Source: Agromyces cerinus subsp. cerinus
Lineage (GTDB): Bacteria > Actinomycetota > Actinomycetes > Actinomycetales > Microbacteriaceae
Direction of reading: 5' to 3'
DNA length: 64,000 nt
Assembly (NCBI RefSeq): GCF_900142065.1
Contig: NZ_FSRJ01000002.1
Span: 682,001 to 746,000, forward strand
Each line of letters opens with the position of its first letter. Positions within the stretch are counted from its first letter, which is position 1. The notes below the pieces were generated by a model, which saw only the letters and a list, made by a program, of their open reading frames with translations, searched no databases and was not told the origin of the DNA. Both the position numbers and the translations under genes were made by a program. Of the stretch, positions 44,031 through 53,484 are shown piece by piece.

Positions 44031-44578
44031 GATGCTCCCCCCGCTGCGCCGGTTCGCCGGGCCTGCTCGCCGGCAGCGGCATCGGCATCCGCGGTGCCGG
44101 GCGGATCGAACCGCCAGGTCGGCGCGAGCTGTCGCAATCGCATGCCGCGCCACTGCCAGAACGCCCACGTCGGATACCACGCGAGCGCGTCGAGCGGCCC
44201 GGCGCTGGCGAGCAGCTGATCCCGATAGAGGGTGCGGCCGTCGGGCAGCGCCGAGACGGCCATGCGGTGGTCCCACGCGTCGAATGCGGAGAACACGCCG
44301 GTCTCGGCCCCACCGCCGTCGCGGAGCATGCGGACGCCGGCGGGCAGCCCGCCGGGGCTCGTCAGGTCGACGCGCTCCTCACCGGCCGGGAACCGGCGGA
44401 AGGCGAGCACCCGCAGCCGATGCCGTCCGTCGGGCCACGTCGTCGGCAGTCCGTCGGGCTCGAGCGACTCGAAGTCGAGCCATGGGGCGACGACCTCGCG
44501 CAGCACCGCCGGACTCCGGAGCGCCCGCCACGCGGCATCCGGTGTGCAGTCGAGCGTGAGTTTCAGGAGCACCCGCAT
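44027..44578 (-). CDS. SRPBCC-like protein
   Basis: 183 residues from ATG 44578. MRVLLKLTLDCTPDAAWRALRSPAVLREVVAPWLDFE has the START/SRPBCC beginning, then DAWDHRMAVSALPDGRTLYRDQL. The C-terminus is Ala/Asp-rich. A lipid- or ligand-binding fold is plausible. Forms a two-gene unit with DUF1684. Confidence 0.65.
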   Translation of the reverse strand: MRVLLKLTLDCTPDAAWRALRSPAVLREVVAPWLDFESLEPDGLPTTWPDGRHRLRVLAFRRFPAGEERVDLTSPGGLPAGVRMLRDGGGAETGVFSAFDAWDHRMAVSALPDGRTLYRDQLLASAGPLDALAWYPTWAFWQWRGMRLRQLAPTWRFDPPGTADADAAAGEQARRTGAAGGAS

Positions 44579-44678
44579 GAACCGACGGTAGTGCCGCCGG
44601 ATGCCGTCGCCAAGCGCCGCGCCGGATTCGAAGCCGGCACTCGGTGTGCGCGAACCACGAACGCCTAGACTCCCGCAC

Positions 44679-45932
44679 ATGCCCGACGGTCTCTGGTGGT
44701 TGCCCTCCCTCCTGGTCTTCGCCGCAGCCGCGGCGGCGCTCATCGGCGGCGTCGTGGCCTTGCGCCGGGGCGGGGCGCGACGCGAACGCGCGGCGCTCGC
44801 CGCGGGTTCGGCCGCCGAAGTGCGGGCCAAGGGGCTCATCGTGCAGGCCGACAACGCCGTGCGCGACGCCGAACGCGAGCTCGCGTTCGCCGAGGCGCAG
44901 TTCGGCGCCGACGCGTCGCGCGGATTGCGCGGGGCGATCGGCTCCGCCCGCACCTGGATGCGCGAGGCGTTCATCCTGCAGCAGCGGCTCGACGACGCCG
45001 ATGCCGATTCGGCCGCCGAGCGCCGCAACTGGACCACCCGCATCGACGGGCTCTGCACCTCGGCGATCGCCGCGCTCGACGACGCCGAATCCGCCCTCGC
45101 CGGCCGCCGACGCACCGAACGGGGCGCCCATGCCGAGCTGCCCGCCCTGCGTGCGCAGGCCGAGCGGCTCGGCCGCCGACGCGTCGAGGCCGAGGCCATG
45201 CTCGGCCGACTCGCCACCCGCTTCGCGGAGTCGGCGCTCGCCACCGCGCGAGGCGCGGAGACCCGGGTCGATGCCGCGCTCGCCGCCGTCACGGCCGCGC
45301 TCGTCGAGGCCGAGGCGAGGCTCGCCCGCTCGGAACCGGCTGCTGATCTGCTCGGCACGGCCGCCGACGGGCTGGGGCGGGCGGGCCGCGACCTCGACGA
45401 GATCGACGCGCTCGAGCTGGCGCTCGCGAAGGCGCAGGCGGACGCCTCGGAGGAGGCCGCCGCGCTCGACGGCGAACTCGTGGCCGCACGACGGGAGCGC
45501 GACGCCCAGGAGGACGCCGACGCCGCCGAGGCGCTCGGCACGGCGATCGGCACGGGATCGGCCGCGATGGCGGATCGGCCGGCACTCGCCGGTGACCCGT
45601 TCATCGACCGTGACCGGCTGCGCGCGTGCCGCGATCGGCTCGAGGTGGCCCGTGCCGCCGCGCGCAACGCGCAGGGCCGGCTCGACGGTGCTCGGGGTGC
45701 ACTCGGTGGCGCGCTCGCGATCGCCGAGAGCCAGCTGCGCGTGGCGCGAGCGGCGATCGAGCGCGGCGGCCACCCCGTGGGCGCCGATGCGCGCACCCGG
45801 CTGGCTGAGGCCGAGCGCCAACTCGTGATCGCCCACCAGGAGCCCGACCCGGTCGCCGCGCTCGACGCGGCACGGCGGGCCGCCTCGCGTGCGAGCGACG
45901 CCGAGGCGCTCGCGCTCTACCGCGGGTTCTGA
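44679..45932 (+). CDS. Membrane-anchored coiled-coil protein
   Basis: 417 residues from ATG 44679. N-terminal TM helix (WWLPSLLVFAAAAAALIGGVVAL) followed by almost unbroken Ala/Arg/Glu/Leu helix (about 35-417), e.g. EVRAKGLIVQADNAVRDAERELAFAE. The repeat style resembles the long helical part of actinobacterial TPM-domain proteins, but no TPM domain precedes it. Probably a structural or scaffold protein of the envelope. Confidence 0.72.
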   Translation: MPDGLWWLPSLLVFAAAAAALIGGVVALRRGGARRERAALAAGSAAEVRAKGLIVQADNAVRDAERELAFAEAQFGADASRGLRGAIGSARTWMREAFILQQRLDDADADSAAERRNWTTRIDGLCTSAIAALDDAESALAGRRRTERGAHAELPALRAQAERLGRRRVEAEAMLGRLATRFAESALATARGAETRVDAALAAVTAALVEAEARLARSEPAADLLGTAADGLGRAGRDLDEIDALELALAKAQADASEEAAALDGELVAARRERDAQEDADAAEALGTAIGTGSAAMADRPALAGDPFIDRDRLRACRDRLEVARAAARNAQGRLDGARGALGGALAIAESQLRVARAAIERGGHPVGADARTRLAEAERQLVIAHQEPDPVAALDAARRAASRASDAEALALYRGF

Positions 45933-45979
45933 GGCGTCGTGGGCACGCCGACGGCGTGCCCACCGGATAGCCTGTGCGG

Positions 45980-46552
45980 GTGAACGAGCCGAGCCCTGAT
46001 CCCGCTGCGCAGTCCAAGTACCAGGTGCGGTTCGACTGGGGGCGGCGAGGCGCGGGGCGCATCGCCGAGGGCGTGCGCCTCCTCGTCTGGGTCGACGTGC
46101 TGCCCGGCACCGGGTCGTTGCCGAGCGCGTCGATCGTCGGCCTGGCGCCGCAGCGGGCGGCGGTGCTCGAGTCGGGGCTCGTCGACGCATCGGCGACCGC
46201 ACGGTGGATCCTCGCCGAGCAGGAGCGTCTGGGTGAACGCGCGTTCATCGCGATCGTCGCTGCGGGCGACGCCGAGGCGGGTTTCTCGGCCGACGACCTG
46301 CTCGGCGCCGGCGCGGTGATCGACGCCCTCGCGGCGCTCGGCATCGACGACTCCTCGCCCGAGGCCGCGGTCGCCGCCTCGGCGTTCGGCGGACTCCGCC
46401 GTGCGGTGCGTCACCTGACGTCGGCGTCGGCGTCCGGTCGGGCTGCGTCGGCTGCCGGCATGAGCATCGGCGAGCTGCACGACGCGGCGGCGCTCGATGC
46501 GAGCGAGGCCGCGCGGGTGCTCAGGGGCGGCGCCGAGGCATCCGTCGACTGA
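45980..46552 (+). CDS. ComB-like (2-phosphosulfolactate phosphatase-related) protein
   Basis: 190 residues from GTG 45980 (GTG 45974 also possible). KYQVRFDWGRRGAGRIAEGVRLLVWVDVLPGTGSLPSASI matches the start of ComB-family phosphatases, and SADDLLGAGAVIDALAALG the later part. It is shorter than archaeal ComB, and no coenzyme M pathway is expected here, so the true substrate is open. Confidence 0.68.
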   Translation: MNEPSPDPAAQSKYQVRFDWGRRGAGRIAEGVRLLVWVDVLPGTGSLPSASIVGLAPQRAAVLESGLVDASATARWILAEQERLGERAFIAIVAAGDAEAGFSADDLLGAGAVIDALAALGIDDSSPEAAVAASAFGGLRRAVRHLTSASASGRAASAAGMSIGELHDAAALDASEAARVLRGGAEASVD

Positions 46553-46556
46553 GTCG

Positions 46557-47168
46557 TCAGGCTGCCGCGCGCCCGGCCTTGCGAGCTCGGTGCGCACGCA
46601 CCTTCGCACGGTTGCCGCAGCGTTGCATGGAGCACCAGCGGCGGCTCGCGGCACGCGACGTGTCGAGGTAGACGACGTCGCAGTCGGCGCCGGAGCAGCA
46701 GCGGACGCGCTCGGTGTTGCCCGGCGAGAACAGGTCGACGGCGTCGCGCGCGATCGTCGAGAGCGCCTGTGCCACGGTCTGCACCGAGCGCCCCGCCTGG
46801 CGGGTGCCGCCGGCGAGCGACGGGGGAACGTCGGGTGTCGCCGCGTAGAGGTTCACGAGGTCGATATCGGACGGGCGCACCGGCTCGTCGTCGCTCACGG
46901 CGACCGCCATGCGGCTGATCGCGTCGCGCAGGGCGATTGCGTCGAAGAGGTCGCGCGATCGCGCCGCGCCGACGGCGACGGGGAAGCGTTCGTGGAGCCA
47001 GCGCGTGAGGTCGTCGGGCGCGTGCAGCTGTTCGTCGACGCGGAGCCCGCCGATCTGGCCGGTGTAGGCGAAGTCGAGCGCGAACGAACCCGAATCGAAC
47101 CACCAGCGAACGCCCTCGGCGGTGGTGAACCACTGCCCGACGGGTATCGAGACGGTTGAGACGGGCAC
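46557..47168 (-). CDS. CGNR zinc-finger protein (ABATE-type regulator)
   Basis: 203 residues from ATG 47168. N-terminal stress-sensing ABATE-like domain (FALDFAYTG; LHAPDDLTRWLHERF). The C-terminal zinc finger is RVRCCSGADCDVVYLDTSRAASRRWCSMQRCGNRAKVR with the CGNR signature. Putative transcription factor; target unknown. Confidence 0.92.
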   Translation of the reverse strand: MPVSTVSIPVGQWFTTAEGVRWWFDSGSFALDFAYTGQIGGLRVDEQLHAPDDLTRWLHERFPVAVGAARSRDLFDAIALRDAISRMAVAVSDDEPVRPSDIDLVNLYAATPDVPPSLAGGTRQAGRSVQTVAQALSTIARDAVDLFSPGNTERVRCCSGADCDVVYLDTSRAASRRWCSMQRCGNRAKVRAHRARKAGRAAA

Positions 47169-47249
47169 GCCACCAATCTAGCCGGTGCCGGCGGGCCCTT
47201 CCGACGGCGTGCCGGAGCGCACGGGGCGCATGCGCGCACCGGCATATCT

Positions 47250-47747
47250 TCAGCCGCTCGCGGCGCTCGCAGCCCGGCGGCGCACGGCCGCGGTGATCTC
47301 GCGACGGCGCCACACGATGAGGTTCGCACGGTCGAACCCGCGTCGGCACAGCCCGCAGCTCAACTGCCGCTGCGGTTCGCGGTACCGGAAGTGCTCGTGG
47401 CCGGCCGGGCATCGCCCGACCCACGGAGCCAGCTCATGGGCGACCTCGCCGTCATGGGTGCGGCGGCCGACGTAGCCGAGCCCCGAGGCGACGGTAGCCC
47501 ACTTCGGACCGTGCCCGGCGCGCGGACCGGCGAGCGCATGCGCGACCTCGTGCAGCAGGATCTGGTGGATCTCGTCGTCGTCGTAGCGGGCGGCGAGGTA
47601 GCGCGACACCGAGATGCGCTTCTCGGTGTAGTTGCAGAGGCCGGCGCGCTTCTTCGCGTTGTCGAACTCGAAGCTCCACGCGGCGGCGTCGAGATGGAGC
47701 ACGATGAGGGCTTCGGCCCATCGTCGCACCCGCTCGAGATCCGCCAT
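47250..47747 (-). CDS. SprT-like zinc metallopeptidase
   Basis: 165 residues from ATG 47747. Metal site HEVAHAL (HExxH) with a third His in HGPKWATVA, and a C-terminal zinc ribbon (GRCPAGHEHFRYREPQRQLSCGLC). SprT-like proteins resemble eukaryotic Spartan, which removes DNA-protein crosslinks. That role in bacteria is inference. Confidence 0.9.
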   Translation of the reverse strand: MADLERVRRWAEALIVLHLDAAAWSFEFDNAKKRAGLCNYTEKRISVSRYLAARYDDDEIHQILLHEVAHALAGPRAGHGPKWATVASGLGYVGRRTHDGEVAHELAPWVGRCPAGHEHFRYREPQRQLSCGLCRRGFDRANLIVWRRREITAAVRRRAASAASG

Positions 47748-47829
47748 GGAACAGAGAATAGTCCCGACGGGGGTCACCGGGGAGGAACCGGCGGCCCCCG
47801 ATCGGGTGGCGGATTCCGCCGCGCCGCGG

Positions 47830-49059
47830 TCAGCCCGCTGCGGCGAGCGGCACCCGGTAGAGCCGGTCGTCGCCCTCGGTCGGCGAGCCGCGTCCGTCGG
47901 TGTTGTTCGTGATGAGCCACAGGGAGCCGTCGGGGGCGGCCGCGACGTCTCGGATACGGCCGAGGTCGCCCGCGAACCACGGCGCCGCCTCGAGCGCGCC
48001 GCCGGTGGTCGCGGGCGCGATCGTCCAGACGCGCTCCCCGCGCAGGGCCGCGAGGAAGAGCGTGTCGCCGATCACCGCGAGCCCGCTCGGGCTCGCCTCC
48101 GACGTCGACCACTGCATCACGGGGTCGACGAACCTCGGGTCGCCGGCGACGCCCTCGACGATCGGCCAGCCGTAGTTGGCCCCGCGCGAGATGAGGTTCA
48201 GCTCGTCCCAGGTGTTCTGCCCGAACTCGGCGGCCCACAGCTCGCCGTTGGCGTCCCAGGCGATGCCCTGCGGGTTGCGATGCCCGAGCGACCACACGGC
48301 GTTGCCGAACGGATTGCCGGGCGCCGCAGCGCCGTCGGCCGTCACCCGCAGGATCTTGCCCGACAGCGACCCGGGGTCCTGCGCGGCGTCCCGGTTGCCG
48401 GCGTCGCCGCTCGTGACGTAGAGCAGTCCATCGGGGCCGAAGGCGATGCGGCCGCCGTTGTGGTTCGTGCCGCCCTTGGGGATGCCGGTGAACACGGCCT
48501 CCGGTGCACCGAGCGCGAGTGCGCCGGGCGCGCCGGTGAGCGGCAACCGCACGACCCGGTTGTCGGATTCGGCCGTGAAGTACGCATAGACCCGGTCGGT
48601 TCGCTCGCCGTCGCCCGGCAGGAACGCGAGCCCGAGCAGCCCGCCCTCGCCGCCGGCCTCGACGCCGGGCACGGTGCCGGCCACGCGATGCGAACCGTCG
48701 GGCAGCACCTCGACGATGTCGCCTCGGTCGCGTTCGCTGACGAGCACGCCGCCGTTCGGCAGCACGAGGATCGACCACGGCGCGTCGAGCTCGGCGGCGA
48801 TCGGCTCGGGAGCGCCGGCGGGTTGCAGCACGGGTGGCGGTGGCACGGGCGTTGCGGGCGGAACCGTCGACGGCGGCGCCGTGCTCGGCAGCGGCGTCGG
48901 GGTCGGCAGCGGGGGAGCGGGCGTGCAGCCTGCGAGCGGCGTCAGCAGCGCGACGGCCAGGATCATGCCGGCAGCGGATGTCGCGCGCCCGACGGCCGGC
49001 GATCGTCGCCGTGACCGCGCGCCGAGGCCGCCACCGTGCGGAACCCGAGTGCGCGCCAT
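47830..49059 (-). CDS. PQQ-dependent sugar dehydrogenase-type lipoprotein
   Basis: 409 residues from ATG 49059 (AGGAGG upstream). Twin-Arg-containing, long signal region with lipobox LAGC (about residue 45), a Pro/Thr linker, then a six-bladed propeller. The latter has LDAPWSILVLPNGGVLVSERD, GGEGGLLGLAFLPG, GGTNHNGGRIAFGPDGLLYVTSGDAGN and SLGHRNPQGIAWD, the motifs of soluble glucose dehydrogenase/Yli-type aldose dehydrogenases. Calcium/PQQ oxidation of sugars at the cell surface is expected from the family. Confidence 0.92.
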   Translation of the reverse strand: MARTRVPHGGGLGARSRRRSPAVGRATSAAGMILAVALLTPLAGCTPAPPLPTPTPLPSTAPPSTVPPATPVPPPPVLQPAGAPEPIAAELDAPWSILVLPNGGVLVSERDRGDIVEVLPDGSHRVAGTVPGVEAGGEGGLLGLAFLPGDGERTDRVYAYFTAESDNRVVRLPLTGAPGALALGAPEAVFTGIPKGGTNHNGGRIAFGPDGLLYVTSGDAGNRDAAQDPGSLSGKILRVTADGAAAPGNPFGNAVWSLGHRNPQGIAWDANGELWAAEFGQNTWDELNLISRGANYGWPIVEGVAGDPRFVDPVMQWSTSEASPSGLAVIGDTLFLAALRGERVWTIAPATTGGALEAAPWFAGDLGRIRDVAAAPDGSLWLITNNTDGRGSPTEGDDRLYRVPLAAAG

Positions 49060-49108
49060 CCCGTCCTCCTCTCTCCAGTCTGCCCCGAGTCCGCGCCAGA
49101 ATGGGAGC

Positions 49109-49885
49109 ATGCCCGCCGAGAACGATGCGACCAGCATCGACCTGAACAGCGACCTCGGAGAGTCCTTCGGGGCGTGGCGGCTCGGCGACGACGCGGCGAT
49201 GTTCGCCCTCGTGTCGAGCGCCAACGTCGCCTGCGGGTTCCACGCCGGCGACCCGGTGACGATGCTCGCGAGCGCCCGCCTCGCGGCGGCGCACGGCGTC
49301 GCGCTCGGCGCGCACCCCGGCTACCGCGATCTCGCCGGGTTCGGCCGACGTGCGCTCGACACGAGTCCGGCGGAGATCGCCGCCGAACTCCTCGCCCAGC
49401 TGGGTGCACTCGACGGCGTCGCCCGCGCGGCCCGCACCCGGGTGCGGTACGTGAAGGCGCACGGCGCGCTCTACCACCGGCTCGCGACCGACGAATCGGC
49501 CGCCCACGCCTTCGTCGAAGCCGTCGCCGCCTTCGATCCCGCACTCACCGTGCTCGGCCAACCGTCGGGCGCGATCGTCAGGGCAGCGGATGCCGCGGGC
49601 CTCCGCTACGCCCGCGAGGCCTTCGTCGACCGGGGCTACGTGGCCGACGGCTCCCTCGTGCCCAGAGGGGAGCCGGGCGCGGTGGTCGACGATCCCGCTG
49701 CGGCATCCGATCGCGCGCTCGAGATCGCCGAGACCGGCGGTATCACCGCCGACGACGGCAGCCGGGTCGAGCTCGGCGCCGACTCGCTGTGCCTGCACGG
49801 GGACACGCCCGGCGCTGTCGCGATCGCGCGAGCGGTGCGCGCCGCGCTCGAACAGGCCGGGTTCGAGATCGAGGCGTTCGCGTGA
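49109..49885 (+). CDS. pxpA: 5-oxoprolinase subunit A (LamB/YcsF family)
   Basis: 258 residues from ATG 49109. Signature IDLNSDLGESFGAWRLGDD, SANVACGFHAGDPVTM, GAHPGYRDLAGFGRR, VKAHGALYH and LCLHGDTPGA. With PxpB and PxpC it hydrolyses 5-oxoproline (pyroglutamate) to glutamate using ATP. It overlaps pxpB by 4 nt (GTGA). Confidence 0.95.
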   Translation: MPAENDATSIDLNSDLGESFGAWRLGDDAAMFALVSSANVACGFHAGDPVTMLASARLAAAHGVALGAHPGYRDLAGFGRRALDTSPAEIAAELLAQLGALDGVARAARTRVRYVKAHGALYHRLATDESAAHAFVEAVAAFDPALTVLGQPSGAIVRAADAAGLRYAREAFVDRGYVADGSLVPRGEPGAVVDDPAAASDRALEIAETGGITADDGSRVELGADSLCLHGDTPGAVAIARAVRAALEQAGFEIEAFA

Positions 49886-50514
49886 GCCGCCGCCTGCTGC
49901 CGAGCGGCGATGCCGCGCTGCTCGTCGAGTGCGACAGCCTCGACGAGGTGCTCGCGCTGCACGATGCGCTCGCGGCCGAGCCGCCGGCGGGCCTCGTCGA
50001 ACTCGTGCCCGCGGCGCGCACGATCCTCGTCGCCATCGACCCCGAACGTCTGCCGCTCGAGTCGGCCGCGACCTGGGTGCGGCGCATTCCGGCCGAGGCC
50101 GCGGCCCGCAGGTCGGGCCACGCCGCCGACGAGGTGACCGTCGACGTCGTGTACGACGGCGACGACCTCCGGAGTGCGGCCGCCCTCCTCGGCATCTCGA
50201 GCGACGCGCTCGTCGCCCGGCACCAGGCCGTCGAATGGCGGGTCGCGTTCATCGGCTTCGCGCCCGGGTTCGGCTACCTCGTGAGCGACGACTGGCCGTT
50301 CGAGGTGCCCCGGCTCGATGCGCCGCGCCCCCGAGTGCCCTCGGGTGCGGTGGCACTCGCCGGGGCCTTCGCCGGGGTCTACCCGCGTCAGAGCCCGGGC
50401 GGCTGGCGGCTCATCGGGCGCACGGATGCGCCGCTCTGGGATCCGGCCGCGGAGTCGCCGGCGCTCCTCGTGCCGGGGCGCCGCGTGCGCTTCAGAGACG
50501 CCGGCCGGTCATGA
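49882..50514 (+). CDS. pxpB: 5-oxoprolinase subunit B (KipI family)
   Basis: 210 residues from GTG 49882. RLLPSGDAALLVECDSLDEVLALHDAL, VDVVYDGDDLRSAAALLG, AFIGFAPGFGYLV, and SGAVALAGAFAGVYPRQSPGGWRLIGRT are the KipI/allophanate-hydrolase-subunit-1 hallmarks. Its last 18 bases are part of the 62-bp duplication at the junction with pxpC. Confidence 0.95.
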   Translation: MSRRLLPSGDAALLVECDSLDEVLALHDALAAEPPAGLVELVPAARTILVAIDPERLPLESAATWVRRIPAEAAARRSGHAADEVTVDVVYDGDDLRSAAALLGISSDALVARHQAVEWRVAFIGFAPGFGYLVSDDWPFEVPRLDAPRPRVPSGAVALAGAFAGVYPRQSPGGWRLIGRTDAPLWDPAAESPALLVPGRRVRFRDAGRS

Positions 50515-50620
50515 GGCACCTCACGGTCGGGGCGCCGGGCGCGCTCGCATTCGTGGAAGACGCCGGCCGGTCATGAGGCGGCTCACCGTCGAGGCGCCGG
50601 GTGCGCTCGCGCTCGTCGAA
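50497..50620 (+). repeat. 62-bp tandem duplication at the pxpB/pxpC junction
   Basis: Copies at 50497-50558 and 50559-50620, starting GACGCCGGCCGGTCATGAGG and diverged at about 8 positions. Each copy contains an ATGA stop-start overlap. The first copy's ATG (50511) opens a 21-codon reading frame that repeats the PxpC N-terminus (MRHLTVGAPGALAFVED) and stops at 50574-50576, overlapping the true pxpC ATG (50573). 62 is not a multiple of 3, so the copies are out of frame. Confidence 0.92.
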
Positions 50621-51433
50621 GACCTGGGCAGGCCCGGGCTCGCGCACCTCGGGGTCGCGGGGTCGGGCGCGCTCGATCGGGCGGCCCTCGCCCTCGCGAA
50701 CCGCCTCGTCGGCAACCCCGACGGTGCGGCGGGGATCGAGATCCTGATGGGCGGGTTCCGCGCCCGATTCGACGAGGAGACCTGGGTCGCCGTGACGGGT
50801 GCGTGGGGTCGGGTGACCCTCGACGGCCGGCCGTTCGCGCCGTACACCGCGGGTCGCGCGGTCGCAGGGTCGGTGCTCGAGATCGGCCCGGCCGAGCGCG
50901 GTGCGCGGTACCTGCTCGCGGTGCGCGGCGGCGTCGACGAGCCGGCGGAGCTCGGCTCCCGCTCGCGCGACACGCTCTCGGCGATCGGCCCGGCACCCGT
51001 GGCCGCGGGCCGGGTGCTCGCGATCGGCGCGGCGCCCGCGGCATCCGTGCCCCTGCTCGATCGCGAGGCCGCCTTCCCGCCGCCCACCGGCGCGGTGACC
51101 CTCGCCCTGCTGCCCGGGCCGCGTGCCGATTGGTTCACGGATGCCGCGCGCGCGACGCTCTTCGACGCCACCTGGCGCCTCTCGGGCCAGGCCGACCGGG
51201 TCGGTGCCCGGCTCGAGGGCCCGGCGCTCGAGCGGCAGATGACGGGCGAGCTCGCGAGCGAGGCCACTGTGCCGGGCTCGATGCAGGTCGCGGGCGACGG
51301 CAGGCCGACCGTGCTGCTCGCCGATCGTCCGGTGACGGGCGGCTACCCCGTCATCGCGATCATCTCGCCCGCCTCCCTCGATGCCGTGGCCCAGCTGCGT
51401 CCGGGCCAGGAGGTGCGGTTCCGGCACGCATGA
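50573..51433 (+). CDS. pxpC: 5-oxoprolinase subunit C (KipA / biotin-dependent carboxyltransferase-like)
   Basis: 286 residues from ATG 50573 (MRRLTVEAPGALALVEDLGR). GRPGLAHLGVAGSGALDRAALALANRLVGNPDGAAGIE, and QMTGELASEATVPGSMQVAGDGRPTVLLADRPVTGGYPVIA, are KipA/allophanate-hydrolase-subunit-2 motifs. Translation is probably coupled through the 21-codon mini-ORF created by the 62-bp duplication. Confidence 0.95.
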   Translation: MRRLTVEAPGALALVEDLGRPGLAHLGVAGSGALDRAALALANRLVGNPDGAAGIEILMGGFRARFDEETWVAVTGAWGRVTLDGRPFAPYTAGRAVAGSVLEIGPAERGARYLLAVRGGVDEPAELGSRSRDTLSAIGPAPVAAGRVLAIGAAPAASVPLLDREAAFPPPTGAVTLALLPGPRADWFTDAARATLFDATWRLSGQADRVGARLEGPALERQMTGELASEATVPGSMQVAGDGRPTVLLADRPVTGGYPVIAIISPASLDAVAQLRPGQEVRFRHA

Positions 51434-51504
51434 GCCCCCTCGGCGGCGGGCGCGTGTAGCGTCGTGCAGGCGCGCACGCGCGACCCAGCACCGAGGAGAC
51501 CGAG

Positions 51505-52551
51505 ATGACCGTCGTCAACGCCTACGCCGCCCCGAGCGAGGCCGCTCCGCTCGAGCGCACCCTGATCGAGCGCCGCCCACTCGGACCGCACGATGTGCGC
51601 ATCGACATCGCCTACGCCGGCATCTGCCACTCCGACATCCACACCGTGCGCGGCGACTGGGGGTCCCAGTACTACCCGCTCGCCCCCGGCCATGAGATCG
51701 CCGGCACCGTCGCCGAGATCGGTGAGGCGGTGACGAGGCACGCCGTGGGCGACCGGGTCGGTGTGGGCTGCATGGTGAACTCGTGCGGGCAGTGCCGCAA
51801 CTGCCTCCGCGGCGAAGAGCAGTTCTGCACGGAGGGCGTGGTCTTCACCTACGGCAGCCCCGATCGCGACGGCACCGTCACCCAGGGCGGCTACTCCGAG
51901 CAGGTCGTGGTGACCGAGTCGTTCGTGGTGCGCATCCCCGACGCGCTCGCCCTCGACGTGGCAGCGCCACTGCTGTGCGCCGGCATCACCACGTATTCGC
52001 CGCTGCGGCACCGGAAGGTCGGCCCCGGCACTCGTGTCGCGGTCGTCGGACTCGGCGGTCTGGGGCACATGGGCGTGCAGTTCGCCCGGGCGCTCGGCGC
52101 GGAGGTGACGGTGCTGTCTCAGACGCTGGGCAAGCAGGACGACGGGCTGCGGCTGGGCGCCGACCACTACCGTGCGACCTCCGACCCGGCGACGTTCACG
52201 GAGCTCCGCGGCTCGTTCGACGTGATCCTCAACACCGTCAGCGCCGTGATCGACCTCGACGCATACCTGGCGCTCCTCGACGCCGGCGCGGCGATGGTGT
52301 GCGTCGGCGCGCCCGGCGAGCCGCTCGAGGTCGGCGTGATGTCGCTCATCAACGGCAACAAGACCCTGGCCGGCTCGAACATCGGCGGCATCCGCGAGAC
52401 GCAGGAGATGCTCGACTTCTGCGCGGAGCACGGCATCGGGGCCGAGATCGAGGTGATCCCGGCATCGGAGATCAACGCCGCCTACGAGCGCGTGCTCGCA
52501 TCCGACGTGCGGTACCGCTTCGTCATCGACGCGGCCACCTTCAGCGGCTGA
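51505..52551 (+). CDS. Zinc-dependent NAD(P) alcohol dehydrogenase
   Basis: 348 residues from ATG 51505. Catalytic zinc ligands in GICHSDIH and PGHEIAG; structural zinc cysteines in [15 protein letters not shown]; cofactor loop [17 protein letters not shown]. Belongs to the YahK/cinnamyl-alcohol-dehydrogenase branch of medium-chain dehydrogenases, active on aldehydes. Stand-alone gene. Confidence 0.95.
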   Translation: MTVVNAYAAPSEAAPLERTLIERRPLGPHDVRIDIAYAGICHSDIHTVRGDWGSQYYPLAPGHEIAGTVAEIGEAVTRHAVGDRVGVGCMVNSCGQCRNCLRGEEQFCTEGVVFTYGSPDRDGTVTQGGYSEQVVVTESFVVRIPDALALDVAAPLLCAGITTYSPLRHRKVGPGTRVAVVGLGGLGHMGVQFARALGAEVTVLSQTLGKQDDGLRLGADHYRATSDPATFTELRGSFDVILNTVSAVIDLDAYLALLDAGAAMVCVGAPGEPLEVGVMSLINGNKTLAGSNIGGIRETQEMLDFCAEHGIGAEIEVIPASEINAAYERVLASDVRYRFVIDAATFSG

Positions 52552-52569
52552 GCGGCGGCTGCGCGCGCT

Positions 52570-53433
52570 TCAGGGCTTCGAGAGGAAGATGGAGCGCGCG
52601 GGCGGCGGCGACGGCACCGCCGTGGCATCCGTCACGACGGGAGCGCCGGCGATGAATCGGCGCAGCTCCTCGCCGTCGACGAGCTTCGCGGGCGAGGGGT
52701 CGCTCGCGAGACGGCGAGGCATGCCCGCGAAGGGCAGTTCGTCGTGCGAGGCGTACATCACGACGTTGCCGAAGCGGCGCCCCTTCAGCATCGAGGTGTC
52801 GGCGGCGATCGCGAGGTGCTCGAAGACGTGGGCGAGGGTCGCGGCCTGCGATCGGGCGAAGGCGAGGCCGGCGCCGTCGGCGACGTTGACGGCGACGATG
52901 CCGCCGGGCGCGAGCCGCGGCGAGACAAGGCCGTAGAACTCGGCGCTCGTCACATGTGCCGGGGTGCGCGCGCCCGAGAAGATGTCGACGACGGCGATGT
53001 CGACGGCGCCGTCGAGGCCCGACGGCAGTTTCGCGAGCACTTCGCGGGCGTCGCCGTGGCGCACCCGCACCTGCGCGCCACGGGGGAGCGGCAGGTGCTC
53101 GCGCACGAACTCGACGAGGTCGGACTCGAGTTCGACGACCTGCTGCCGGGAGCCCGGCCGGGTCGCCGCCACGTAGCGGGGGAGCGTGAGCGCCCCGCCG
53201 CCGAGGTGCACGGCGGTGATCGGCTGCCCCTCGGGGCGCACGAGGTCGACCGCGTGCCCGATGCGCCGCACGTACTCGAAGCCGAGCCAGTCGGGGCGAT
53301 CGAGTTCGACGTGCGACTGCGGGGTGCCGTCGACGTAGAGGGTCCATGAGCCCGGCGACTGCCGCGACTCCTCGAGCCGGGCGAGGTGGCCGCTGACGGC
53401 GAGACGGCGTTCGAGCTCTGACACGGATGCCAC
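52570..53433 (-). CDS. Spermidine-synthase-like methyltransferase-fold protein 1
   Basis: 287 residues from GTG 53433. LDRPDWLGFEYVRRIGHAVDL, VHLGGGALTLPRYVAATRPGSRQQVVELESDLVEFVREHL, VRVRHGDAREVLAKL, and VDIAVVDIFSGARTP follow the aminopropyltransferase layout. The usual catalytic YHE and DD pairs of real spermidine synthases are not evident. It is probably a related SAM/dcSAM-binding protein. Tandem with a paralogue at 53485. Confidence 0.82.
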   Translation of the reverse strand: MASVSELERRLAVSGHLARLEESRQSPGSWTLYVDGTPQSHVELDRPDWLGFEYVRRIGHAVDLVRPEGQPITAVHLGGGALTLPRYVAATRPGSRQQVVELESDLVEFVREHLPLPRGAQVRVRHGDAREVLAKLPSGLDGAVDIAVVDIFSGARTPAHVTSAEFYGLVSPRLAPGGIVAVNVADGAGLAFARSQAATLAHVFEHLAIAADTSMLKGRRFGNVVMYASHDELPFAGMPRRLASDPSPAKLVDGEELRRFIAGAPVVTDATAVPSPPPARSIFLSKP

Positions 53434-53484
53434 GCTACCGCGCGGGCTCGCTCGCGCCGCGCTCGCCGGGGCGGGCGGCTCCGA

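Noticed and set aside
50511..50576. 21-codon ORF before pxpC as a separate gene
   Set aside because: It is an out-of-frame copy of the pxpC start produced by the 62-bp duplication, so it is described as part of the repeat rather than as a protein gene.
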